Positions 42,497-54,664 of a stretch of 64,000 nt of DNA are shown here, in pieces. The notes under the pieces were generated by a model that saw only the letters and a program-made list of their open reading frames with translations, was not told the DNA's origin and did no database searches. Position 1 is the stretch's first letter, and every line of letters starts with the position of its first letter. Both the position numbers and the translations under genes were made by a program. Source of the DNA: Owenia fusiformis (taxonomy: Eukaryota > Annelida > Polychaeta > Sabellida > Oweniidae); NCBI GenBank assembly GCA_903813345.2, contig CAIIXF020000004.1, positions 26,723,985 to 26,787,984 of the forward strand, written 5' to 3'.

Positions 42497-43289
42497 ATTG
42501 GGAAGGCCATCGCCCTGTTGATGGCAAAAGAAGGAGCCAGTGTTGTTATTCATGGTAGAGACTTGAAAACACTGGAACAGGCTGTACGAGAATGCAAAGA
42601 AGTTGGTTCGAAGACCGCCAAATTTCCCATGGTCCAAGGTGACTTTGACTGTGACAAAACATTGATACAGCGACTATATGAAACTGCGATAAATGAGTTT
42701 GGTCGAATTGATGTCCTTGTAAACAATGCTTGTATAGTCGAACCGTGTACATTAGAGACAGTAACAGAGGAGCAATTTGATACCAGAATGAATGTAGCAG
42801 TTAAGGCTCCTATATTTCTATCTCAGAAATGTTTCCCAGAACTTAAGAAAAACAAAGGAAACATTGTTAATGTATCAAGTATTTCAGGAATAAGACCACA
42901 GGCTCTTGGATATGAAATGTACGCAATTGCAAAAGCAGCACTGAATCAATTTACTCAATGTGCAGGGATAGAATATGGTTCTGAGGGGGTAAGAGTGAAT
43001 GCAGTATGCCCTGGTGCAACCAAAACCAATATTGCCATCAAAAGTGGAATGGTCAAAGAAGGAGAGGACTTTTTGGCTAAATGGGTACCTGCTAACCCCT
43101 TAAAAAAAGTTAGCGTTCCTGAAGATTCTGCGAAACTGATTGCGTATCTGTCATCAGATGATGCGTCTATGATGAATGGCGCTCTAGTTGTGCTAGATGG
43201 AGGGCACACTCTGATGGGACTTGACACACAAACCATTGAGAATGCAGCAAAGTAAAGCGGACACCTAAAATAGATAATAGTGTTTTTAA

Positions 43290-43811
43290 AGGGTGACGCA
43301 TATCGTTTAGCAAATCGAACGCTCGTTTCTGGTGTTGCTCACCGTTTAGTATAAAAGGCCCGATCCCGGAATAATACTCAAGGGTTCACAGGTTCGAGGT
43401 CGTTGTGTCAACACCTCTAACTATAGCATAAGTATATTATAGATCGTCACACATTTATAAAAGGGTGATTTTTATTTTGACAAATCAATTCCACATTTAT
43501 GGGTGAAGTTTCAGGATCTTCTATTTGTGTATAATAAGGAAAAATTGGCATCTAAATTTCCCCATAACGTAATAGCACACAGCTTGGCATATGAAATATC
43601 CTACAAATAAAACAAAGCAAGACAAACCGGTTTCGCAATCACTCTTTGGATAACGTTTTCAAAATCATTATAAACGGATTACTTTATCTCAAAGACAATT
43701 TCAATAAACTGGATTTTACAGAACTCCCCTTATTTCTTAAAAATGGACTGATCCAGTTGATTCGCCTGGAGCCGCCATATTCTTTTTATACGGGATGCTA
43801 ATCGGAACCCT
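43290..43811. mobile_element. 522-bp insertion with TTAA duplication, spacer 3
   Basis: Interrupts the sequence GTGTTTTTAACAACAG, which is intact after copies 1 and 5 (near 32126 and 62692). TTAA is present on both sides (43286-43289, 43812-43815). Ends are AGGGTGACGC and CGGAACCCT, sharing only a 5-bp TIR. No ORF. A TTAA-specific nonautonomous transposon (piggyBac or Kolobok type). Confidence 0.85.
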
Positions 43812-43981
43812 TTAACAACAGTAATCATGGTAATAGACATATGTTACAATGATCTTCGAGGTCAAGTAATACGAAGTCCTTTTAAATTATGCTAGCTTTG
43901 AGCTGTGTTTATGCCACACGAGGGGTAGTCAGCTTTTATAATACCCCTCTAATATTTCTATATTTTTCAAAAGGAATCTAA

Positions 43982-44556
43982 CCCTACTATCACACCAAAC
44001 TAGTTCTTACTACGTTCTCGAAACGGGCTTAAACTGCACGAACGAATTTGACGTACTAAAACCCACTAAGAACCGTTTGGGATATGTTTACAAACTTCAT
44101 GAAAAGACTAGAACGAGTAGGTCCTCCAGAACATAGAGCATGCTCAAAATTTTCTGGTGATCCTCAAAATGTTGCCGAATCGGTTTTAGACTGTATGCGA
44201 ACTGAATGAACGTAGCTTCAACGTTCTACGGTCTTTTTACGAACTTCATGGACTTTCCTGGACGGGGAATGTGATTTAGAATTTTGAATCGATTCAAAAT
44301 TCGATGGCGACCATACCGTTCTGTAATCAGGTCATGATGACCCTCTAGACCAAGGGACGGTTTATCCTACGTTGCACACCGAGGTGGTGCGACCTGAACG
44401 AACTGCGAATGAGATGGACGTATTGAAGACTGTTTATGAACGAAGAAGTTAATTATTTTAGACATATATCCCGACCGCAGCCAGATTGAGCCCGTTTTAC
44501 GACATTTTCGTAGGACTGGCAAGAACGGGTAAGAACTAGTTTGGTGTGATAGGGGG
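43982..44556. mobile_element. 575-bp TIR element with TAA duplication, spacer 3
   Basis: Starts CCCTACTATCACACCAAACT and ends with the complement followed by GGGGG, with TAA at 43979-43981 and 44557-44559. The empty site GGAATCTAAAGAAAAGAG is preserved after copy 4 (48685-48702). A related pair of copies lies at 60388-61157. The 3-bp TAA duplication is what PIF/Harbinger-type transposases make; no transposase inside. Confidence 0.9.
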
Positions 44557-44559
44557 TAA

Positions 44560-45399
44560 AGAAAAGAGCAGGTATGATATGGCAAGTATTTTAAGACAGT
44601 CATCTCTTTGAACATGACTATATTGAATTCTGACTGTACATACAACGCCTTTTTCAAAGTAATATGTGAACTTCGAAGCAAAAATATCTATCTAACTTTA
44701 TGAAAAACCATTGTTAAAAACTGCTTCTCATCACATTTTTCAAAATGCAAGATTTCTTTTCTTATTTTTCCATAAGTCATAAGCTTCTACCCTATGTCAT
44801 TGGTTTTAGAGTGTTTTCTTTTTCCAGTTTTAATGAATTCGGACATTTATTTGCATCTTTAATCTCAAATACACAATTATGGTGAAGGTACTTTTTATAT
44901 ATACATATTATGTATTCAGCTTATCATATTGACTTATACATATGTAGCAATAAAGTATTTAAAAGATAAATGTATAAATACAATAAGCTTCTCATGTTCA
45001 TCATTTTTCAAAAGAGACTTCTACCATCTTAAATTGCAAAAATAAATGTTATTTTATCATCTGACGTTGTATGAACGGATAGACATGTAATTCATCGATG
45101 TCTCGCTGAAAACGAGACTTCGACGAGAAGTTGTTTTAAGGTTATAGAAGTAATAGTTATAAGAGAAATTGAGAAAAATATCTATTGTCGGAGCTTACAA
45201 TAAAAATATGTCATTTTCACGACAAAAAAAGAAGGAACGCGCTCGTTTATTATCTTGTATAACAAAAAGAAATCTTTATCAAGTGTCTTTAATTGCTGAT
45301 TGAAATGCGATCTTTTGAAAACAAGTCCGACACTTTCAATAACCTCTCGAGGGGGATCCCGATCTCTGGGTTTTTGACAAGTCAAACATATAATTTTAT
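44560..45399. repeat. SDR downstream spacer, unit 3 (distal part)
   Basis: Continues the block found at 32330-33519, 48693-50040 and in unit 2, with deletions. No gene. Confidence 0.7.
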
Positions 45400-45713
45400 C
45401 AGGGGCGGATCTGGGAACCAACAAGGGGGGGGGGGCAAATTTCAGGTCAGAGAAAAAAATCTGAAAATCTGAAAAAAAAATTGGGCCCCTAAAACCCTAA
45501 TTTTGGAATTACATGTATCAGGCCCATTTTCTTCAAAATTTGGCCTGAAATTACAAAATAAGGCTTTACAAGGCTCAGTTATGACCAAAAAGGCCCACTT
45601 TTTGGGCCTTAAAGCCTTTTTGCCCAATAAAATTTTACTGGGCCCAATTTTTTTTCTTGGCCCAATTTTTTTTCTTGGCCCACCCAATTTCAACAAGAAA
45701 GCCGATAGATCCT
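45400..45713. mobile_element. hAT-like nonautonomous insertion, copy b
   Basis: Same element, same flank and same orientation as 33520-33808, so it was duplicated with the surrounding unit rather than inserted twice. Has a small internal duplication (AATTTTTTTTCTTGGCCCA) near 45645-45680. Confidence 0.55.
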
Positions 45714-45739
45714 AGTTTTGTGGCAAAGGGTGAAGGTGC

Positions 45740-47672
45740 TATTGGGAAAGTCTTAACAAAGCGCTCTAATGTCATACTCATCAAGCACAAGTTTCAATTG
45801 TATCACTTTGAGTTTAGTTTATTGATGGCAGATGGTCAGGCTGTTCATTTTGCAGTTCATTTACAACCCTTCTTTAATCAGATGCGATATATGATGGTAC
45901 GTTATGTAACGTACTCACTAGTATTTATTATTTTGTTATTAGAAACTGAGAACATGCTACCAAAATTTCTTCCAGAATTTTACAATCACATATGAAATTT
46001 CAAACGCGCGATACAGCTTTGATTTGGTACTTTCGCCTAATTACAAGTTTGACAGTGAAGAAGAGAGCGAATACTAGTGGGATGTTCTAGTATCTGGTCT
46101 GCCTACCTTAAGGTTAATTATATATGCACATACTGTTAAAAGGCGCACGAGGCCATTACTTCCGGTCAATAAAGTCATGTAAATTGTATCTAGATCTTTA
46201 GTTATTATTTATGAGTATTGGAGCTGTACATTAAAATCATATAACTAGAACTAACTTAATGTCACATTTCTTGATGAAAAAAAGGGATTCGTCGCCGCGT
46301 GATCCTTTGCATTACAATCGGTATATTGGTAGTAGACCATCACGGTTATGGGAAGTCCTCCATATATTACTTATATTATTTGTCAGGTTACGCAGCTTCC
46401 ATCCAAAAATATGTATTTTTAAAATAAATTATTTGTCTAGTTTTCGTTAAACAAATATCCTGAGACACATAGGGCCTGTAGAAAACACTAAACAGAAAAA
46501 TAAAAAAAATATTCATACCTCAAAATCTGCTTTATTGGTCAGATAATGCACCAAATCACACTGGTTGTTCAAAATAAAAATTTAAGGGGACGGAGTGCCT
46601 TATCTCGCGAGAAGAAAGCAAATCACGCAAAGGCGCGCATGCGCACAACGGTACCCGGAAACATGGCTCAGTTTGTGAATTTACCACTGAAAATTTTTTC
46701 GACCAATCCAATAGCTTGAAATTTACCAAACCATTTCGTCCAGTGTTTCACAACCTGAAGTAGGTCATGACACATGCGCAGTAGAAATTGTCAATTTACT
46801 GAGCGGACCTTTCAATGGCCTGGAGAAATTTTACTCACGAGAATTGATGATTATTGAACGCATATAGGCATAAGTGGTGAGCGACCCAGTTATTTTTGCG
46901 TATAAATGTTTCAAGAATAGCATGATATCAAATAATCTGTACATTATGCTACGATTCATTCAAAAATTGAATCTAGAGGACAGGTGACCATATTTTTTCA
47001 TATTTTTTTAATTTTTAGTCGCATAACCTGGTGTATATACCTCCTAGATGGAGGACTTCCCACTATCCGTGTAGACAATCATTTCCATGGCATTTGAGGA
47101 TGCAAGACAGATAAAACATTTTTAATTATACAAAGCTCTCACCTATTAAAACATCTGTATCTGCATCCCACCAGGGATATCAGCACTGGGGCTGAACCCT
47201 CCGAAGCGTATTTTTCAGGACTTAAAGCAAGAATAAGGGAAAAGCATCAAGTTAGTGAAAAACTGTAGCAAGTACATAAAGACTTACTGGGATGTCGACC
47301 ATTAAAAATGAAAACGTTACAAACGTGACAACCCATCTAATCAATGCCACATAATTTGTTTAGATAATGATAAAATATATATTTATAAAGAATACACCGA
47401 CTATTCGTCAACCCTAGATAATTAATAGCTACAAGGCTCAATTATTGCAAAAAAAACTATTTATAGTCAACGTACCGAATCAGAGAGGCAGTGTTTCCAA
47501 GCTATACGATTAACCTTAGTTTGTTATTCTTGAATAACTTCGCTATAGAAAAACTTTAAGGATAGCAAGCAGTTTAACCGAGTAATATATAATGATAAGT
47601 AACACAAGAACAGTATACTCTATAGTCGTAGATATTTAAAAAAATTGCTGTACACTAAAGACAGGTATTAAA
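45740..47672. repeat. SDR upstream spacer, unit 4
   Basis: Closely matches unit 2's upstream spacer, including its 34590-34625 segment (TTTTTTCGACCAATCC) that unit 3 lacks. Leads into copy 4. Confidence 0.8.
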
Positions 47673-48500
47673 ATGAGATTTTCCGGTAAAGTAGTTATAG
47701 TTACTGGCTCAAATAGTGGAATTGGGAAGGCCACTGCCCTGCTGATGGCAAAAGAAGGAGCCAATGTTGTCATACATGGTAGAGACTTGAAAACGCTGGA
47801 ACAGGCTGTACGAGAATGCAAAGAAGTTGGTTCGAAAACCGCCAAATTTCCCATGGTCCAAGGTGACTTTGACTGTGACAAAACATTGATACAGCGACTA
47901 TATGAAACTGCAATGAAAGAGTTTGGTCGTATTGATGTCCTTGTAAACAATGCTTGTATAGCCGAATCATGTACACTTAAGACAGTAACAGAGGGGCAAT
48001 TTGATACCAGAATGAATGTAGCAGTTAAGGCTCCTATATTTCTATCTCAGAAATGTTTCCCAGAACTTAAGATAAACAAAGGAAACATTGTTAATGTATC
48101 AAGCATGTCAGGAATAAGACCACAGGCTCTTGGATATGAAATGTATGCAGTTGCAAAAGCAGCACTGAATCAATTTACTCAATGTGCAGGGATAGAATAT
48201 GGTTCTGAGGGAGTCCGAGTGAATGCAGTATGCCCTGGTGTTACTAAAACCAATATTGCCATCAAAAGTGGACTGGTCAAAGAAGGAGAGGAAGACTTTT
48301 TACCTAAATGGGCACCCGCTGTCCCCTTAAAAAAAGTTAGCGTTCCTGAAGATTCTGCGAAACTGATTGCGTTTCTGGCATCAGATGATGCGTCTATGAT
48401 GAATGGCGCCCTAGTTGTGCAAGATGGAGGACACACTCTGATGGGACTTGACACACAAACCATTGAGAATGCAGCAAAGTATAGCGGACACCCAAAATAG
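47673..48500 (+). CDS. Short-chain dehydrogenase/reductase, copy 4
   Basis: 275 residues, intronless, intact SDR motifs. Sister of copy 2: KVVIVT, MKEFG, AESC, and the lost stop giving a YSGHPK tail. Private changes include TEGQ for TEEQ, ELKINK for ELKKNK, SSMSG for SSISG, YAVAK for YAIAK (between the catalytic Tyr and Lys), and DFLPKW. All are compatible with function. The same unknown carbonyl substrate is presumed. Confidence 0.93.
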   Translation: MRFSGKVVIVTGSNSGIGKATALLMAKEGANVVIHGRDLKTLEQAVRECKEVGSKTAKFPMVQGDFDCDKTLIQRLYETAMKEFGRIDVLVNNACIAESCTLKTVTEGQFDTRMNVAVKAPIFLSQKCFPELKINKGNIVNVSSMSGIRPQALGYEMYAVAKAALNQFTQCAGIEYGSEGVRVNAVCPGVTKTNIAIKSGLVKEGEEDFLPKWAPAVPLKKVSVPEDSAKLIAFLASDDASMMNGALVVQDGGHTLMGLDTQTIENAAKYSGHPK

Positions 48501-50530
48501 ATAAAAGTGGTTTTAATAACAATAATCATGGTACACGTGTAATAGACATATGATTACAGTGATCTTCAAGGTTCAAGTAACACAAAGTCCTTTTAAACTA
48601 TGCTAGCTTAGAGCTGTGTTTATGCCATACGAGGGGTGATCAGCTTTTATAATACCTCTCTAATATTTCTTTATTTTTCAAATGGAATCTAAAGAAAAGA
48701 GCAGGTATGATATGGCAAGTATAAGACTGTCATATCTTTGATTATGACTATATTGATTTCTGGCTGTACCTACAACGTCTTTATCAAAGTGATATGTTTC
48801 AATGGGGCAATCTTACATCACTGGGGGACTATCAATAGTGAGGAACTAAAACCGTGAATTTATCGCTTCTTGATGATGCTACATGTATACTAATGTCAGC
48901 TTTATAAAATATAGATCGTGCGCCAAATGCACGTGAATGATTATTGAGAAACTCGTCTCAGAAATGGGTTTAGATTGGGAAAACAAAATATCTTACGAAA
49001 ATCTATCACCAGAAGGCTGGCCATGTTGATGCAACAACAAGGTGTTGTTGCATTACGATACCCCCAGTGATGTTTCTTCGAAGCAAAAATATTAATCTAA
49101 CTTCTTGAAAAACCATTGTTAAGAACTGCTTCTCGTCACATTTTTCAAAATGCAAAATTTCTTTTCTCATTTTCCATAAGTCAGAAGTTTCTACCATATG
49201 TCATTAGCTTTAGAGTGTTTTCTTTTTCCAGTTTTAATGAATTCGGACATTTATTTGCATCTTTAATCTCAAATACACAATTATGGTGAAGGTACTTTTT
49301 ATATATACATATTATGTATTCAGCTTATCATATTGACTTATACATATGTAGCAATAATTTAAAGCATCTAAAAAATAAATGTAGAAATACAATAAGCTTC
49401 TCATGTTCATCATTTTTCAAAAGAGACTTCTACCGTCTTAAATTGCAAAAATAAATGTTATTTTATCATCTGATGTTGTATGAACGGATAGACATGTAGT
49501 TTTATAGATATGCAAGAGGAGGGAAAACCCCATGATTCAATTGATGACATACGATTTCCTCCTTCGCGCACCTCCTTTCCCGGATGTACGTATATTTGTT
49601 TACCCTCCATCTTGGTTTTAAAAGTTGTCAAGTTGACCTAGTTTTAAACCAATCAACGATCGACTCGCTAAACCATTCAGCGCTGATGTCATCTCAATAC
49701 AGATTTATATTATAAGCGTATGTCATCTTTGAACCCTGGGGTTTCTCCCCCTCTTAGATATGCTAATTCCTCGATGTCTCGCTGAAAACGAGACTTCGAC
49801 CAGAAGTTGTTTTAAGGTTATTGAAGTAAGAGTAATTGAGAAAAATATCTATTGTCGTCGGAGCTTACAATAAAAATTTGTCATTTGCACAACAAAAAAA
49901 GAAGGAACGCGCTCGTTTGATTATTTTGTATAACAAAAATAAATCTTTATCAAGTGTCTTTAATTGCTGATATATAAATGCGATCTTTTGGAAACAAGTC
50001 CGACACTTTCAATATCCTCTCGAGGGGGATCTCGATCTTTGGTTCCCGTTGTAAAAGGGTAGAAGGTCCTATCAAATTATGATCCTACTTTCCATTGATT
50101 TATACCTGTATGGTGACCCAAATACAACTCTTTCCCGTTCTATCATATCCACAATCAGACAGGGGGACCATAATACCAAGGGACCATAATTTCTTTTACA
50201 CCGGGCTCTGGTTTTTTGACAAGTCAAACATATAATTTTATTATCCTGGGGACTTTATATTTAAAAATATTTATATCTAAAATCACCTGCCATTAACTAC
50301 CCGTTATTAGTTTCTAGTTTTATATTCCAGAAACGTACATATTTCTAACTGACTACATTCTCATTGTATCAACACTCATATATGAATATTTCAGATTATC
50401 TTGCACATTTCTGGACTGATTTAGAAATAGTTTTAGTAAAGAAAGCATTTTGATTTTTGAGTGCCCTTTACTCCATAAATACTTGTATGAGCAATATATA
50501 ACAGAAGTTTACAGTGATCTTTTATTCTTG
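48501..50530. repeat. SDR downstream spacer, unit 4
   Basis: Homologous to spacer 2 to about 50520, with a unique 50041-50215 piece. It preserves the empty site for the 575-bp TIR element (48690-48692). It lacks the tRNA-like sequence. No gene. Confidence 0.8.
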
Positions 50531-50822
50531 ATTCTTTATTCTTTTGGCAAGTAATACAAAACAGAGAATTTTAATGTTTTGGGTATTTTGCATGGCATCA
50601 TCTATGTCTCAAAACCTTTTCGATACGATTTTCGAGTCTTAATCGTAAAATCGTATACGATTTTAGAGAAACTTTACTCGTTGTTGATAACGTGACTTTT
50701 ATAAATCGTATACGACGCTTAAAGACGATGTGTATGGAATAAGAATTTATTTCCTGGGAATATTCCTGGTGTAGGTTAACAAATGCATGTATATAAAACG
50801 TGTACGTTTTTAAAAGCTGTTA

Positions 50823-53530
50823 CAGTAGGACGGCACATTGAAAAAACCCATTGTTGTTTACCAAACTTTATATCAAAGTGGTGTAGCGATATATGACGTC
50901 ATCGCACTACTTGTTTCTGGTCCGTTGGCTACCATCTTTATGAGGTCCATTGAAATGGTAAACATTTCAACATTTGAAAATGAAAGTGACGGATAGAATT
51001 CTACTGATCTCTTCTTTCGAACTATCTCATTTTAATGTTAGAAAAATGCACATGAATGGGAGTAAAATGCAATCAAACACGTGAGACTTTCACTCATTTT
51101 GTACCCTATATTCGTGCGAAATTAACATTGATTAAACATCATTTTTTTAAATGTCTGAATCGCTTAAAAGTTAAAGTAAATACGATATTTTATAAGTACC
51201 AAATATCAATCAGTTCCGATAAAATGCCTTCATTTGTTACATTTTCTGCGAAAACGGTTGGGCATAATTTCGGTAGAAATGTGTATTTTACGACGTTATA
51301 TGCATGGTTGAATCCAAAAAGTAGCGTCGTTCAGAAAATTATCATGTGTGCGTAAAATCATGTGGATATTTCATTTTGAGTAAATGAATTATCAAATTGA
51401 CATATATATTGTCTTTGGAACATCCTCTTTACACAGAATTATTTTCATAATGATTGCTCGTTTTGTTCCATGATATAATGCAATTTTAGACCTGCAGCTG
51501 ACTTATATCAAAAATTATTTAGCAATGAGTTCAGGCTCACTGATTTTTAAGATAGATGAAATGAACAAAAAAGGAAAGGGTCATGTGTGCGGTAAAGCAT
51601 GTGGATATTAAACTTTCAATACATGAATTACAATTTTGATGTTTATATGATCTGAAGAACATCACCTTTACACATAATTATTTTTATAATAATTGTTCGA
51701 TTTCTTTCATGATAAACTGCAATTTTAGACCCGACATGTATTAAAGAAGTATCGGACAATGTATTAAGGCTCACTGATTTTTAGGATAAATAAAATGAGC
51801 AAAAGGAGAAAAGGTCACTTGTGCGTAAAAGCGTGTCAGTATTTGGATTTGAAGAAATGAATTAAAGTTTTGACATTAATATTATTTGTGAAGCATCACC
51901 TTAACATAGAATTATTTTTATAATTTTTGCTTGGTTCCTTCCATGAGAAAATGCAATTATAGACCTGGCACGCGTATCAAAGAAGTATTTGGCAATTGCG
52001 TCCAGTCTCGTTGGTTTTCAAGGTAAATTAAATAAGCAAAACTGGAAAAGGTCATGTGTGCGTAAATGCGTGTCATTATTTAATTTTGAAGAAATGAATT
52101 AATTTTTTGACATTAATATTATTTGTGAAGCATCACCTCTACGCAGAATTATTTTTGCTTGGTTCCTTCCATGAGAAAATGCAATTATAGACCTGGTACA
52201 CGTATCAAGGTTGTATATAGCAATAACCCAGATGCGAGTAGAAATAATCTTGATTTACGTCATTAAAAATCAAAATTCAGTCAAAGTAATATCATATTTG
52301 AAATCTACATGTAAAATTACATCTAGAAATGTGGTTTTAAAAAGTGTTTATCAACTTTGAAAAATTAATTTTCTTTGAAAATGTGACTTCTAGCTCGGGG
52401 AGATTCCCCATAGACCCCATGCTATAAAATCACAAAAAATGAAATATCTTTTCTTTTAGTGGACATATTTTCATTAGTATAAGTATCATGCACATAAGGG
52501 TTATATGAATATTGAGCCACTTAAATTGATAATATTCAAGTTTAAGGGAACTTTCTTATATACCTGCCATGTTAATTGACCCGAATCAGCCACCTGGTGG
52601 TGAAACTGGTAACTACCTACTCGCATTTGGGTAATTGCGTTCGGTCTCCTTGGTTTTCAAGGTAAATGAAATGAGCAAAACTGGAAAAGGTCATGTGTGC
52701 TTAAAAGCGTGTGAGTATTTAATTTTTGATGTTTTTTGACATTTTTGATATTTATTATATCCATGGGGAATCATCTTTACACAGAATTATTTTTTGATTA
52801 GTCCCTTCTATTAGAAAAGGCATGGCTAAGATTGGTTCTTATATGTATAACTGTAATGAGATTTTTATGTTTGAATCGCACAAAAAGAGATAATGTCACA
52901 TGTGCGTGAATGCATGTCAATATCTTATTTTAAAAACTGAATTATGATTTTGACATTTTCATAAGCTTTAAACCATTGCCTTTCCACATATTTATTTTCT
53001 TAACATGAGAACTTTAAACACGTTCTAAATAAGAAAGGCCAATGTGAGTTGAATTAAAATTTAAAAAATATCAATTATCTGCGCATTTTCGTTATATTAC
53101 GTCATACGGGATTTCGTGCTTTAAGTGGGCTGAAGGTGAAGAATGGCACGTGTACGAAAACGTTTGTTACCAATTCATCTTTCAAAACACATTTTTATTT
53201 TTTACATATCTATGATCTATGATATATAACCTATGTAAAGAATTATTTTCAAATTAATTGCTAGGTTAATTCAATAAGCAATTCTGAGGTATATTTGAAC
53301 TTTAATTCCATAGCAGATGTAATTCGGACAAAGGTTTTAAAATTCAAGAAGAGATTAAATCAATCAAAATAAATCGTATGATTCAACCGAGTCGACAATA
53401 CTTGGTTCAGTTCTTTCATTTTCAATCATACCATGGTCATAGATTAACATAAGTGACCGTTCGAAAACATACCATTTTTGTAGAAAATGAAAGAAAATCG
53501 CGTTATAACATGTATCGAGTAATTGCCAAG
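50823..53530 (+). repeat. Left arm of the composite element
   Basis: 2,708 bp, inverted relative to 54665-56947. The extra length is a 408-bp insertion at 52225-52632. It contains tandem units of about 235 bp whose starts read TCATGTGTGCG or close variants at about 51342, 51582, 51815, 52052, 52692 and 52897. Confidence 0.9.
52225..52632. mobile_element. 408-bp TIR element inserted only in the left arm
   Basis: Ends ACCCAGATGCGAGTAG and CTACTCGCATTTGGGT are inverted partners. The other arm has the empty site (AGCAATTGCG on the complement, near 55536-55545), giving a short AAT duplication. It inserted after the arm was duplicated. Confidence 0.85.
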
Positions 53531-54664
53531 TTTACGTCTTAAGTTTGATGTGGTAAACAGCATTCTTCATTAAGTCACACATGTAAGTTAAGGGAAGCAA
53601 AAGATCATTTTAAAATGAAACATAATGTATCAATAGATATTTTTAACATTGAAATACTTTTAGAAAGTAAGCTTATACTAGTAGATTTGCAAGAACTAGC
53701 TGTTTGAAATTCATCAACTTTTCTCCACAGGATCATTTCGTAGTACAAATGCAGGTCATTCAAAGGAAATGTAGGTTTCAACATCCCCATCTATGAATAT
53801 TGATCTTTTTCAGACAGCAAAGGTAAGTTTAAAACAGAAATACTTCTTATGAATCCAAATTACATATTAAACTTAGAATTATGATCTACGAACTTATGGG
53901 TATGTCACAAATTTGATTAGATACATTCGCTCAGCACGCCGTTAAACATATAATTAACTTTACAAGCGTAACTATAGGTAACTTCGATTTTAGCATGTTC
54001 TAGTTCAAGTTCTTTAGTCTCGAGAGTCAAACGATTATCATAGTTTATTTGGCCTGCTTTTAGAATTGGGAAAACAAAGGCAAGGTTTATGTTTTATGAA
54101 CATTCTGATTTGATAGCAAACTTTATTTTTGAGTGTATTAAATCAAATAAAGCTTATTGCGTCGGGACCTGTACGTTCGCCCAATTAAAGGCAAATGTGC
54201 CGTCAATTAAAGAAACATGCACAGTGGTTCACCGTTTTTGGAAAACATAATACTGATAATAGAAATTCATCAATTGTTATGAAATTTGCATCATCATTAA
54301 AAGGAATCTCGAATTTCATGATGACAAAATATCGGATAAATATGACAAGAAATAAAAATTTGTTACATTTTTTCCCAAAAAGTTGTAAAATAAAAATAAA
54401 CTAAAAAAATAATATTTTCACGACAAAAAATAAATAGTTCAACTGTTTTGATTCTACATGACGTTTTCAAAGAGTAGAGAGCTAGATTCAAAGCACCGTT
54501 CCTGCAAGTTTCAATTGAAAATATTAAAAACTGCGCGAGTAAGAGGACCGCAACTTTTTATGTCTACACTGACAAAAACTTGAAATTCCCGTTGTAAAGA
54601 TATAGTCCCACGCGGAAGTGCACGTCATAAAGCTGATGGGTTAAGGCAATGTGCCGTCTAACTG
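53531..54664 (+). repeat. Direct block D1 of the composite element
   Basis: Starts TTTACGTCTTAAGTTTGATG and ends CAATGTGCCGTCTAACTG. Repeated in direct orientation at 56948-58076. Contains a frame (54195-54404) related to 57502-57816 in D2, but it is broken in one copy and shows no domain. Confidence 0.88.

Larger units (their letters stand above)
40884..43255 (+). pseudogene. Short-chain dehydrogenase/reductase, copy 3, interrupted
   Basis: The 5' stub at 40884-40916 encodes MRFSGKVVIVT, as in copies 2 and 4. The body at 42497-43255 resumes at codon 17 (IGKA...) and runs to TAA like copies 1 and 5. Between them lie 1,580 bp of unrelated DNA, and the 15 bases for GSNSG are gone, so the NAD(P)-binding glycine motif is lost. 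The body retains NNAC and the Tyr-Lys pair. A frame can start upstream at 42443, giving a 270-residue protein with a foreign N terminus, but it would lack cofactor binding. The borders show no usable donor or acceptor, so an intron is unlikely. Confidence 0.85.

Noticed and set aside
51056-51355. 99-codon frame identical in both arms of the composite element
   Set aside because: Identity follows from the arms being near-identical DNA; no domain, low complexity and no support as a transposase.
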